Program-made: the position numbers and the translations under genes
Shown: one piece after another, positions 56,618 through 64,000 of the stretch
Layout: each line of letters begins with the position of its first letter
Numbering within the stretch: position 1 is the first letter of the stretch
The notes under the pieces: generated by a model
Databases searched by the model: none
What the model was told of the DNA's origin: nothing
The model's input: only the letters and a program-made list of their open reading frames with translations
Source: Jannaschia sp. CCS1
Lineage (GTDB): Bacteria; Pseudomonadota; Alphaproteobacteria; Rhodobacterales; Rhodobacteraceae
NCBI RefSeq assembly: GCF_000013565.1
Contig: NC_007802.1
Span: 558,001 to 622,000 of the forward strand
Direction: 5' to 3'
Length of the DNA stretch: 64,000 nt

Positions 56618-57352
56618 ATGTCGGATAGCGTGAACCAGCCGTCGAACACCCAGATCACCCGTTACCTGCCGCTTCTTGCCGTCCTGATCGGCGCAGGTGT
56701 GGGGTGGTTCCTGTTTCGCGACTACCTCAGCTTTCAGGCCCTGGCCGACAATCGCGAGGCGCTGCTGGCGTTCCGCGACGCGAACTACCTGCTGACGGTG
56801 GGGCTGTTCATCGGGGCCTATGCGTTGATCGTGGCCTTCTCTCTTCCGGGCGCGACCATCGCGACGCTGACGGGTGGGTTCCTGTTCGCGACCTTCCCCG
56901 GCGCGTTCTTCAACGTCTTTGGCGCGACCCTTGGGGCCACGGCGATCTTTCTGGCGGCGCAGACCAGCTTTGGCGCACGGTTTGGCGCGACGCTGGAGGG
57001 GTCCGAAGGTGTGACAAAGAAGTTCAAGGACGCAATTGATGAGAACCAGTGGTCCGCCCTGTTCCTGCTGCGCCTTGTGCCCGCTGTGCCGTTTTTCGTC
57101 GCCAACCTGCTGCCCGCCTTCTTTGAAGTGCCCCTGCGCCGCTATGTGATTTCCACCTTCCTGGGCATTTTGCCGGGTGCGATTGTCTATACCTCCGTTG
57201 GTGCGGGTCTGGGAGAGGTGTTTGAGCGCGGCGAGACACCCAACCTTGGCATCATTTTCGAGCCGCAGATCCTCCTGCCGATCCTCGGCCTCTGTGCTCT
57301 GGCGACGTTGCCGATTATCCTCAAGGCCGTGCGCGGCAAGAAGGGCCTCTGA
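56618..57352 (+). CDS. TVP38/TMEM64 (VTT-domain) membrane protein
   Basis: 244 residues from ATG 56618, with AGGGA upstream; the longer frame start is less likely. Six hydrophobic segments; ALIVAFSLPGATIATLTGGFLFATFPGAFFNVFGATLGATAIFLAA is the VTT signature with paired re-entrant loops, and SALFLLRLVPAVPFFVANLLPAFFEVPLRRYVISTFLGILPG the second half. Possible lipid or ion transporter of the DedA type. Three bases before the oxidoreductase gene, a pair often found together or fused. Confidence 0.88.
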   Translation: MSDSVNQPSNTQITRYLPLLAVLIGAGVGWFLFRDYLSFQALADNREALLAFRDANYLLTVGLFIGAYALIVAFSLPGATIATLTGGFLFATFPGAFFNVFGATLGATAIFLAAQTSFGARFGATLEGSEGVTKKFKDAIDENQWSALFLLRLVPAVPFFVANLLPAFFEVPLRRYVISTFLGILPGAIVYTSVGAGLGEVFERGETPNLGIIFEPQILLPILGLCALATLPIILKAVRGKKGL

Positions 57353-57355
57353 TCC

Positions 57356-58774
57356 ATGTCTACGATTGAAACTGATATCTGCGTCATCGGCGCGGGCTCT
57401 GGCGGTTTGTCCGTTGCGGCGGGTGCTGTCCAAATGGGCGCGAAGGTGGTCCTTCTGGAGGGGCACCTGATGGGGGGCGATTGCCTGAACTTTGGCTGCG
57501 TCCCCTCCAAGGCGTTGCTGGCGGCCGGTCACAAGGCGCATGAGACCAGCGAAGCCGCGTTTGGCGTTGCGGGGCATGAGCCGTCCCCGGATTACGCGGC
57601 GGCGAAAGATCACGTCCAAGCGGTGATCGACGAGATTGCCCCCGTCGATTCGCAGGAGCGGTTTGAGGGCCTTGGCGTTCATGTGATCCGCGAATTTGGG
57701 CGGTTCATCTCGGAGTCTGAAGTTCAGGCGGGCGCGCATACAATCAAGGCGCGCCGGTTCGTGATCGCCACCGGCTCTCGCCCCTTTGTGCCGCCGATCC
57801 CGGGGCTGGACACGGTGGAGTACCACACCAACGAGACCATCTTTGACCTGCGCGAGCGTCCCGATCATCTGATCATCATCGGTGGCGGCCCCATCGGGAT
57901 GGAGATGGCACAGGCCCATCGGCGGCTTGGGTCGCGCGTCACCGTGCTGGAAGGTGCCAAAGCCATGGGTAAGGATGACCCGGAGGCGGCCGCCATCGTG
58001 CTGGACAACCTGCGCGCGGAAGGGATCGAGATTGTGGAGGGCGCTTTGGCCTCCCAGATCAAGGGATCCGATGGGTCGGTAACGGTCGAGACAAAGGATG
58101 GCGCGAGCTATGAGGGCTCCCACCTGCTGATGGCCGTGGGTCGTGCGGTCAATGTCGATAAGCTGGATCTGGAGAAAGCGGGCGTGGAATATGACCGCTC
58201 CGGCGTGAAAGTGGGCGATGATCTGCGATCCACCAACAAGCGGGTTTATGCCGTGGGCGATGTGGCCGGTGGCGCGCAGTTCACCCATGTCGCGGGCTAC
58301 CACGCAGGCGTTATCATCCGTCCGATGCTGTTCGGCCTGCCTGCCAAAGCACGCAAAGATCATATTCCATGGGCCACCTACACCTCGCCGGAACTGGCGC
58401 AGGTCGGCCTGACGGAAGCAGAGGCGAAGGAGCAACACGGCGATAACGTCTTCATCGCGAAAGCGGAGTTCGAGCACAATGACCGGGGCATCGCCACCGG
58501 GCAAACCAAGGGCTTTGTCAAAGTCATGGTCGTTAAGGGAAAGCCCGTGGGTGCCACAATCGTCGGCCCCCAGGCCGGAGAGTTGATTGGCATTTGGTCG
58601 CTGGCCATTGCAAACAAGCTGAAGATGAGTGCCGTGGCCAATATGATCGCCCCCTATCCGACATTGGGAGAGATCAACAAACGCGCTGCCAGTGCCTATT
58701 TCACCCCCAAGCTGTTCGACAGTGCGCTGGTGAAAAAGGTCGTGCGGTTTGTGCAAAGGTTCGGTCGGCCTTAG
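57356..58774 (+). CDS. FAD-dependent pyridine nucleotide-disulfide oxidoreductase
   Basis: 472 residues, like mercuric reductase and dihydrolipoamide dehydrogenase. FAD site VIGAGSGGLSVAAGA; redox pair Cys43 and Cys48 in GDCLNFGCVPSK; NAD(P) site IIGGGPIGMEMAQAH; second FAD motif VYAVGDVAGG. The C-terminal HPTxxE active-site motif reads YPTLGE, so the catalytic His is a Tyr; thus classical lipoamide or mercury chemistry is doubtful. The VTT membrane protein next door may be its partner. Confidence 0.88.
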   Translation: MSTIETDICVIGAGSGGLSVAAGAVQMGAKVVLLEGHLMGGDCLNFGCVPSKALLAAGHKAHETSEAAFGVAGHEPSPDYAAAKDHVQAVIDEIAPVDSQERFEGLGVHVIREFGRFISESEVQAGAHTIKARRFVIATGSRPFVPPIPGLDTVEYHTNETIFDLRERPDHLIIIGGGPIGMEMAQAHRRLGSRVTVLEGAKAMGKDDPEAAAIVLDNLRAEGIEIVEGALASQIKGSDGSVTVETKDGASYEGSHLLMAVGRAVNVDKLDLEKAGVEYDRSGVKVGDDLRSTNKRVYAVGDVAGGAQFTHVAGYHAGVIIRPMLFGLPAKARKDHIPWATYTSPELAQVGLTEAEAKEQHGDNVFIAKAEFEHNDRGIATGQTKGFVKVMVVKGKPVGATIVGPQAGELIGIWSLAIANKLKMSAVANMIAPYPTLGEINKRAASAYFTPKLFDSALVKKVVRFVQRFGRP

Positions 58775-58817
58775 ATTAGGAGACAGCCCGGGCTCCGGGA
58801 CCAAGAAGGAGCCGTTC

Positions 58818-60203
58818 GTGGCCAACTCACTCTCTGGGCGATTTCTGATCCTCACCATCATCTTCGTGATGCTGGCAGAGGTGTTCATCTTCGTCCCGTC
58901 CATTGCGCGGTTCCGCGAAGAATACTTGCTGGCCCGTCTGGAGCGGGCGCAGATCGCATCGCTGGCGTTGCTGGCCACTGACGGGATGATCGACGACGAT
59001 CTGGAATATGAGCTGCTGGAGAATGCAGAGGTCCTGAACGTCGTGCTGGCGCGCAATTCGATGCGGCAGCTTATCCTGTCGACGGAAGGGATGGAGCCGA
59101 TCTCGGGCTCGTATGATTTGCGTTACGCGACCGCGTGGGATCTGATTCGGGATGCGTCCATGCGGATTTTCGAGACGGAGAACCAGAACATCCGCGTCAT
59201 CGGACGGCCCGTGCGCAACGCGGGCGATTCGATTGAGGTCACGATGGAAACCGCGCCCTTGCGCATGGCGATGCTTGATTATGGGTTGCGCGTTCTGATC
59301 CTGTCGGCGGTGATCTCCATCTTCACGGCCATATTGTTGTTCGTGGCCGTCCGGGTGCTGATGGTGAACCCGATCAAACGGGTTGTGGGCGCCATGATGA
59401 CCTATGCGGAAGCGCCGGCCGATGCGAACCGGATCATCACGCCGCGCGGCACGGTGCGTGAGTTGCGCAATGCCGAAGACGCCCTGCATGCCATGCAGAC
59501 GCAGCTGACGTCACTATTGCGGCAGCGCGAACGCTTGGCGCAATTGGGCGAGGCGGTGGCGAAGATCAGCCACGATCTGCGCAACATGCTGTCGGTCGCC
59601 ACCCTTGTCGCGGATCGGCTGGAGACGGTTCAGGACCCGACCGTGAAGCGCATTGCGCCCAAGCTGATCAACTCCCTCAGCCGCGCGATCAATCTGACGG
59701 AGGCAACGCTGGCCTTTGGCCGGGCGGAGGAGCCCGCCCCGAAGCTGGACCGCGTCCCGCTGGAGCCATTGGTGGATGACGTGCTGGACAACGATAACCT
59801 CGCCCAGGGCGACGGCGAGGTCAGCTATGATGCGGAGATCGCGCATGGCATGGTCGTGCGCGCCGACCCCGAGCAATTGCACCGCGTCCTGTCCAATCTG
59901 GTGCGCAACGCGCGGCAGGCTATCGCGGCAACAGGCGCGCCCGGCGAAGTCACTATTCGCGGGGGCGAGCATGAGGGCGGCTGGCGGATTGAGGTGTGCG
60001 ATACCGGTCCCGGCCTGCCCGGCAAGGCGCAGGAGAGCCTTTTCAAACCGTTCTCATCCACCGACAAAGTTGGTGGCACGGGCCTTGGCCTTGCCATCTG
60101 CGCCGAGATCCTGCGCGGCCATGGGGGGCAGTTGAAACTGCTCAGTACCGGGCCCGAGGGCACAACCTTCGCCTTATACCTTCCCGGTGGCATGGCGGCC
60201 TGA
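58818..60203 (+). CDS. membrane sensor histidine kinase
   Basis: 461 residues from GTG 58818 with AAGGAG six bases upstream. Helix near residues 9-29, periplasmic domain, second helix near 155-180, HAMP-like linker, H-box GEAVAKISHDLRNMLS (phospho-acceptor His), N-box LSNLVRNARQAI, G1 DTGPGLP, G2 GGTGLGLAICAEIL. No response-regulator gene lies nearby, so the partner is unknown. 43 bases after the oxidoreductase gene; may share its transcript. Confidence 0.9.
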   Translation: MANSLSGRFLILTIIFVMLAEVFIFVPSIARFREEYLLARLERAQIASLALLATDGMIDDDLEYELLENAEVLNVVLARNSMRQLILSTEGMEPISGSYDLRYATAWDLIRDASMRIFETENQNIRVIGRPVRNAGDSIEVTMETAPLRMAMLDYGLRVLILSAVISIFTAILLFVAVRVLMVNPIKRVVGAMMTYAEAPADANRIITPRGTVRELRNAEDALHAMQTQLTSLLRQRERLAQLGEAVAKISHDLRNMLSVATLVADRLETVQDPTVKRIAPKLINSLSRAINLTEATLAFGRAEEPAPKLDRVPLEPLVDDVLDNDNLAQGDGEVSYDAEIAHGMVVRADPEQLHRVLSNLVRNARQAIAATGAPGEVTIRGGEHEGGWRIEVCDTGPGLPGKAQESLFKPFSSTDKVGGTGLGLAICAEILRGHGGQLKLLSTGPEGTTFALYLPGGMAA

Positions 60204-60249
60204 TTGCCCCTTGCACTGATGAGACGGCGGGGTTACATGCACCCCACGC

Positions 60250-60326
60250 GGATTGGTAGCTCAGCTGGATAGAGTACTTGACTACGAATCAAGGGGTCGG
60301 GGGTTCGAATCCTCCCCAGTCCGCCA
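60250..60326 (+). tRNA. tRNA-Arg (anticodon ACG)
   Basis: Acceptor GGATTGG (60250-60256) pairs with CCAGTCC (60316-60322), then G and encoded CCA. D-stem GCTC/GAGT, anticodon stem CTTGA/TCAAG with loop CTACGAA, so anticodon ACG (read as inosine-CG, for CGU/CGC/CGA). T-arm has TTCGAAT. 77 bases with CCA. No integrase or att repeat seen in the 290 bases after it. Confidence 0.95.
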
Positions 60327-60613
60327 TTTCAACTCTCTCCGTGACTTGATTGATGGCTTCGCGCCTCTCTTGTCGGCTGGTCTTCGCCATGGCTGACGCG
60401 GGAGTTGCGGACAAATGGGCGTCGTTGCATCGCGCGTCTGCCGACTGAATTCGCCCTGGCTGCACGACAACTGGCTTTGCCACCGGTCTTTCCCCTGGGG
60501 CGAAGAATAATCCGCCCAACCCTGAAACTTTTGCCTCCACCCCCGCGTGGCTGAACCTGAGGTCGGGCGACACGCGCCTGATCAACGTCAAACAGGTTGA
60601 AGGGGATCCACCC

Positions 60614-61465
60614 ATGAAAGCACTTTATCTCGCTAGCTCCGCTCTCGCATTGTCCACGGCGTCTGTCTGGGCCGATGGCCACGCCGCGCCGGTATCCGGT
60701 TACGCTTTGGCCGGGGGCGGCAGCACGCTTCTGGTGATGACAGATGTATCCGCGCCGACGGACATCGCCTCCTTCGATCTTGGGGCCAGCTTGGATGCAA
60801 TCGCCTGGCGTCCAGTGACCGGAGATCTTCTGGGCCTTGCCGACGGCGCGATCTACCTGATCGACCCGACATCCGGCGAGATGACCGATCTGGAGGCCAG
60901 TTTTGCCGATGACGCGATGCTGAGCGGGGACGCGACGGCCTTTGACTTCAACAACCAGATCGACGCCGTGCGCGCCGTATCCTCGGCCGGTGAGAACCTC
61001 GTCTACTTCCCCGACGGGTTCGGCGACGGTGATGACCGCGCGGGCTCTGTCCTGCGGTTCACGGACCTCGCCTATGGGGAGGGCGACGCGCATGAGGGCA
61101 CCACGCCAATGATCTTTGCCAATGCCTATACCAACGCGGTCAACGGCATGACCGCGAGCGAGACGTTCCAATACGCCATCGACGCCGAAACCGACGCTTT
61201 GGTCAGCCTGGCCAACAACGCGGGGACGTTGACCACCATAGCTGCGATCTCGGTCGATGGTCAGGCCGTGGATCTTGCGCCGATGGGCGGCTTTGACATC
61301 GTCTCGCCCGGCGAGGGGGACAATACCGCGCTGGCGATCCTGCAAATGAGCGGGTCCGAGAGCGCGGGCCTGTATACTCTTGATCTTGAGACGGGTGCCG
61401 CCACGCTGAACGCCGATCTGGGCACCGGAGGCATCACGGGCTTTGCCGCCTCGCTTGGCATGTAA
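60614..61465 (+). CDS. DUF4394 secreted protein
   Basis: 283 residues. Residues 1-20 (ending VWADG) are a signal peptide. The body has repeated strand patterns (LLVMTDVSAPTDIASFDLG, DAIAWRPVTGDLLGLADGAIYLIDPTSGEM, MGGFDIVSPGEGDNTALAIL) of the DUF4394 beta-propeller type. Role unknown; periplasmic. Followed by the ECF sigma/anti-sigma pair, which may control it. Confidence 0.82.
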   Translation: MKALYLASSALALSTASVWADGHAAPVSGYALAGGGSTLLVMTDVSAPTDIASFDLGASLDAIAWRPVTGDLLGLADGAIYLIDPTSGEMTDLEASFADDAMLSGDATAFDFNNQIDAVRAVSSAGENLVYFPDGFGDGDDRAGSVLRFTDLAYGEGDAHEGTTPMIFANAYTNAVNGMTASETFQYAIDAETDALVSLANNAGTLTTIAAISVDGQAVDLAPMGGFDIVSPGEGDNTALAILQMSGSESAGLYTLDLETGAATLNADLGTGGITGFAASLGM

Positions 61466-61600
61466 ATCTGCTGCGGGCTGGCGCGGTCTGCGCTGGCCCA
61501 CGCGCATCCCCCGGCGCATCCGCATAACGATTGCAATGGTGCGCGCCGCCAAATACCCATGATGCACGATTGCCCCGCCCCCTGACCCTGGCGCATTTCT

Positions 61601-62143
61601 TTGACCGGACCAGACCATATCGAAGGCCTCATCCTGCAGGTGTCCCTGGGCAACAGAGACGCGTTCTCGGACCTGTACGACGCCACGAGCGGCAAGCTGT
61701 TCAGCATATGTCTGAAGGTCCTCAAGAACAGGTCCGAGGCCGAGGATGCATTGCAAGATGCCTATATGCGCATCTGGAACAAGGCCGACCACTACGCGGT
61801 GACGGGGCATTCGCCGATGACATGGCTGATCACGCTCACGCGGAACCTCGCGATTGACCGCCTGCGCAAGCGCCGCGCCGTGGAGGTGGATCTGGACGAG
61901 GTGGGCGATATCACCGAAAGCCGCCCCGGGCCGGAAGCCGCCGCCATTGCCGCGTCCGAGGCCGGGCGCATCCGTGCCTGCCTGGAGGAGCTTCCCGGCG
62001 ACCGCGCAGCCGCCGTGCGCGCCGCATATCTGGAAGGGGCCGCGTATAAAGACCTCGCCAGGCATCATGACGTCCCGCTGAACACGATGCGCACCTGGCT
62101 GCGCCGCAGCTTGCTGAGTTTGAAGGAGTGTCTTTCGCGATGA
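61601..62143 (+). CDS. ECF sigma factor (RpoE-like)
   Basis: 180 residues from TTG 61601; the earlier stretch has no clear start. Region 2: DAFSDLYDATSGKLFSICLKVLKNRSEAEDALQDAYMRIWNKADHY and MTWLITLTRNLAIDRLRKRR; region 4: LPGDRAAAVRAAYLEGAAYKDLARHHDVPLNTMRTWLRRSLLSLKECL. Overlaps the anti-sigma gene by four bases, the classic sigma/anti-sigma layout. Target promoters unknown. Confidence 0.9.
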   Translation: MTGPDHIEGLILQVSLGNRDAFSDLYDATSGKLFSICLKVLKNRSEAEDALQDAYMRIWNKADHYAVTGHSPMTWLITLTRNLAIDRLRKRRAVEVDLDEVGDITESRPGPEAAAIAASEAGRIRACLEELPGDRAAAVRAAYLEGAAYKDLARHHDVPLNTMRTWLRRSLLSLKECLSR

Positions 62144-62823
62144 GCGATGCGCCCGACATGAATGACGACGACGCGCTGGCCGCCGAATACGTCTTGCACC
62201 TGCTTGATCCGGCGGAGGTGGATGCGTTTGAGGGTCGGCTGGCGTCCGATCCCGCCTTGCGGGCGCGTGTCACCCGGTGGGAGGCCCACTTTGCGCCAAT
62301 GGCGGAGGCGCTGACCGACATAGAACCATCGCCCCGCATCAAGACCGCGCTCATGGCCGACATTGCGTCGTCCAGGCCAGCGCGGCGTTGGGGCTGGGGC
62401 TGGCTCGCGCTGCCATCCGTGCTGGCCATGGCCGCCGCCGCGTTCTTTTTCCTCAGCCCGTTCCTCTGGGCCCCCATCTTTGACCCGATCCTTCACGCCT
62501 CGCTGGCGTCGGAGGATGGCCAGCTGATGATCGAGGCGGGGTATTCGGAGAATGGCACGCTGTTCCGGGTCATCCGTGAGGCAGGCGGACCGCGCCCCGG
62601 CCGTGATCTGGAGCTGTGGGTGATTGCCGAAGGCGTATCGGCCCCCGTCTCTCTGGGTCTCGTGCCAACGGAAGAGGCGCAGATCACGTTCGAGATCACG
62701 CCCGAGATTGCGGCGCTGATTGATGGCGGTATCCTTGCCGTTTCTGACGAGCCGTCCGGCGGCTCCCCCACGGGCGCTCCGACGGGCGACGTGCTGGCCA
62801 CCGGGGCCTTTTTCGACGTCTGA
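62140..62823 (+). CDS. anti-sigma factor (RskA/ChrR-like, membrane-bound)
   Basis: 227 residues from ATG 62140. N-terminal AAEYVLHLLDPAEVDAFEGRLASDPALRARVTRWEAHFAPMAEAL is the sigma-binding helical domain; one transmembrane helix near 90-112 (WLALPSVLAMAAAAFFFLSPF); the periplasmic RskA part has LASEDGQLMIEAGYSENGTLFRVIREAGGPRPGRDLELWVIAEG. Expected to hold the ECF factor inactive until a periplasmic signal comes. Confidence 0.88.
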   Translation: MSDAPDMNDDDALAAEYVLHLLDPAEVDAFEGRLASDPALRARVTRWEAHFAPMAEALTDIEPSPRIKTALMADIASSRPARRWGWGWLALPSVLAMAAAAFFFLSPFLWAPIFDPILHASLASEDGQLMIEAGYSENGTLFRVIREAGGPRPGRDLELWVIAEGVSAPVSLGLVPTEEAQITFEITPEIAALIDGGILAVSDEPSGGSPTGAPTGDVLATGAFFDV

Positions 62824-63181
62824 TATCACGTCGGAAGGGCCCGCGATCCGGTGCCCCCAAAACGGGCGATGGTGTCTTGTTTGTCCGTTGGGCGGGATCG
62901 TTTGAGCCCGGTTGCGACATGCACCGGCTGGCGCTGGATCGAGACACCTTTGGCGGCTCCGCCGAGGTCATTGGCGCGCGCAACCCGGCATCAAGCGACC
63001 GCCCGAACGGAGGCAGATTTGGGTCCACAAAGACGCATCGGGCCACCGCCAACTTGATGTCTCGGCAGATCGATTGCGCCAAATTTGCGTTACCGCGCGG
63101 CGGGTGCAATGCGGGCTGTGTAACGCTTTCCTCCCGATGACGGGCCTGATAGCGTCCCGCTTGCAAATTGGGAGGACGACT
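62824..63181. other. 358-base gap before the thiolase gene, no gene recognised
   Basis: Nothing convincing: the small frames open on both strands lack ribosome sites and family features. GGGAGG lies before ATG 63182, and is the ribosome site of the thiolase gene. Confidence 0.5.
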
Positions 63182-64000
63182 ATGGCCGAGGCATTTATCT
63201 GCGATTACATCCGCACACCGATTGGACGGTTCGGTGGCGCGTTGGCCAAGGTGCGCGCCGATGACCTGGGCGCGGTGCCGCTGGCGGCGCTGATGGCGCG
63301 GAATTCAGGCGTGGATTGGGCGGCGGTGGACGACATTTACTATGGCTGCGCCAACCAGGCGGGCGAGGATAACCGCAACGTGGCGCGCATGTCGGCGCTT
63401 CTGGCGGGCTTGCCGGAGGCGGTGCCGGGGACCACGATCAACCGCCTGTGCGGCTCTGGCATGGACGCGATCATCGCAGCGGCGCGGGCGATCAAGGCGG
63501 GCGAGACGGAGTTGATGATTGCCGGCGGGGTCGAAAGCATGTCCCGCGCGCCCTTCGTGATGCCCAAGGCGGACACGGCGTTTTCCCGCAAGGCCGAGAT
63601 CTACGACACGACTATCGGCTGGCGCTTCGTGAACCCGGTGATGAAGGCGCAATACGGGATCGAGTCCATGCCAGAGACGGCAGAGAATGTGGCCGAAGAC
63701 TACACCGTGTCCCGCGCGGATCAGGATGCGTTTGCCGCGCGGTCGCAAGCCAAGGCCGGGGCGGCCATGGCGTCGGGGCGGTTGGCGGAGGAAATCACGC
63801 CGGTGACGATCCCGCGTCGCAAGGGCGAGCCTGTGGTTGTCTCTGAGGATGAGCACCCGAGGCCGGACACGGACGTGGCCGCGCTGTCGAAGTTGCGCGC
63901 GCCGTTTCGGGATGGGGGCAGTGTGACGGCGGGCAATGCGTCCGGGGTGAACGACGGGGCAGCGGCGCTGGTGATCGCGTCAGAGGCGGCTGCGGTGACG
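63182..64000 (+). CDS. pcaF: 3-oxoadipyl-CoA/acetyl-CoA thiolase, 5' part (3' truncated by window)
   Basis: 273 residues up to the window edge. AFICDYIRTPIGRFGGALAKVRADDLGAVPLAALMARN and DIYYGCANQAGEDNRNVARMSALLAGLPEAVPG resemble PcaF, which cleaves 3-oxoadipyl-CoA in aromatic degradation. Nucleophile Cys90 in NRLCGSGMDAI; VTAGNASGVNDGAAAL is the central loop. The C-terminal part with the catalytic His and second Cys is outside the window. Other thiolases are possible. Confidence 0.85.
   Translation, partial: MAEAFICDYIRTPIGRFGGALAKVRADDLGAVPLAALMARNSGVDWAAVDDIYYGCANQAGEDNRNVARMSALLAGLPEAVPGTTINRLCGSGMDAIIAAARAIKAGETELMIAGGVESMSRAPFVMPKADTAFSRKAEIYDTTIGWRFVNPVMKAQYGIESMPETAENVAEDYTVSRADQDAFAARSQAKAGAAMASGRLAEEITPVTIPRRKGEPVVVSEDEHPRPDTDVAALSKLRAPFRDGGSVTAGNASGVNDGAAALVIASEAAAVT

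Noticed and set aside
56585-59056. 823-codon open frame on the minus strand
   Set aside because: Runs antisense through the VTT and oxidoreductase genes; Arg/Gln/His-rich composition and no domain; a GC-rich codon shadow.
60250-60613. Integrated element at tRNA-Arg
   Set aside because: No integrase and no repeat of the tRNA 3' end in the following bases.

Overview
The window is GC-rich, densely coded bacterial chromosome. Gene order and protein types point to an alphaproteobacterium of the Rhodobacteraceae (roseobacter group): rpoC followed by the str, S10, spc and alpha ribosomal blocks, aapJQMP amino-acid uptake, an ATP12-type F1 assembly chaperone, a LuxR/LuxI pair, and the rpmH-rnpA-yidD-yidC block. 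Genus cannot be fixed from reading alone.

Layout. 1-2811 is the C-terminal part of rpoC with a strong terminator. 2929-6243 is an accessory block (VOC protein, DUF1801-like protein, two paralogous rhamnosyltransferase-like proteins flanking a DMT exporter). 6499-10823 is rpsL-rpsG-fusA-tuf. 11330-12601 holds a ferritin-like DUF892 protein and an AT-richer secreted nuclease. 12883-34421 is the S10-spc-alpha ribosomal run (rpsJ to rplQ, with secY, adk and rpoA). It is broken at four joints by accessory genes: a DUF488 + unknown pair between rplW and rplB; six genes between rplP and rpmC; one gene between rpmD and rplO; one gene between adk and rpsM. Most joints carry a factor-independent terminator on the upstream side and a promoter on the downstream side, so the classical long operons look recast as several shorter transcription units.

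34497-38772 holds a small unknown gene, a quorum-sensing luxR-luxI pair, rarA, a small unknown gene and crcB. 38769-41205 is a tightly overlapping rluC/HAD/ATP12 unit. 41442-46034 is the aapJQMP ABC transporter for L-amino acids. 46332-52394 (minus strand) is yidC-MOSC-acetyltransferase-engB followed by argB-ferredoxin-sixA. 52827-55822 carries a degenerate GGDEF/EAL protein, a DUF3833 lipoprotein on the plus strand, and yidD-rnpA-rpmH. 55943-64000 has DUF523, a TVP38/oxidoreductase/histidine-kinase run, tRNA-Arg(ACG), a DUF4394 protein with an ECF sigma/anti-sigma pair, and the 5' part of a 3-oxoadipyl-CoA thiolase.

Main points of interest: repeated interruption of the ribosomal super-cluster; the uncharacterised DUF488 + 251-residue pair isolated by terminators inside the S10 block; a shared ribosomal promoter design (TTGNNN, exactly 16 bp, YTATAS-like) in front of each re-started unit and also rpmH; an Ala/Glu-rich tail on L3; a luxRI pair next to rplQ with two unexplained palindromes; and an EAL protein missing catalytic residues. 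All positions, motifs and hairpins were read by eye; family names are from memory of the families, without database searches.
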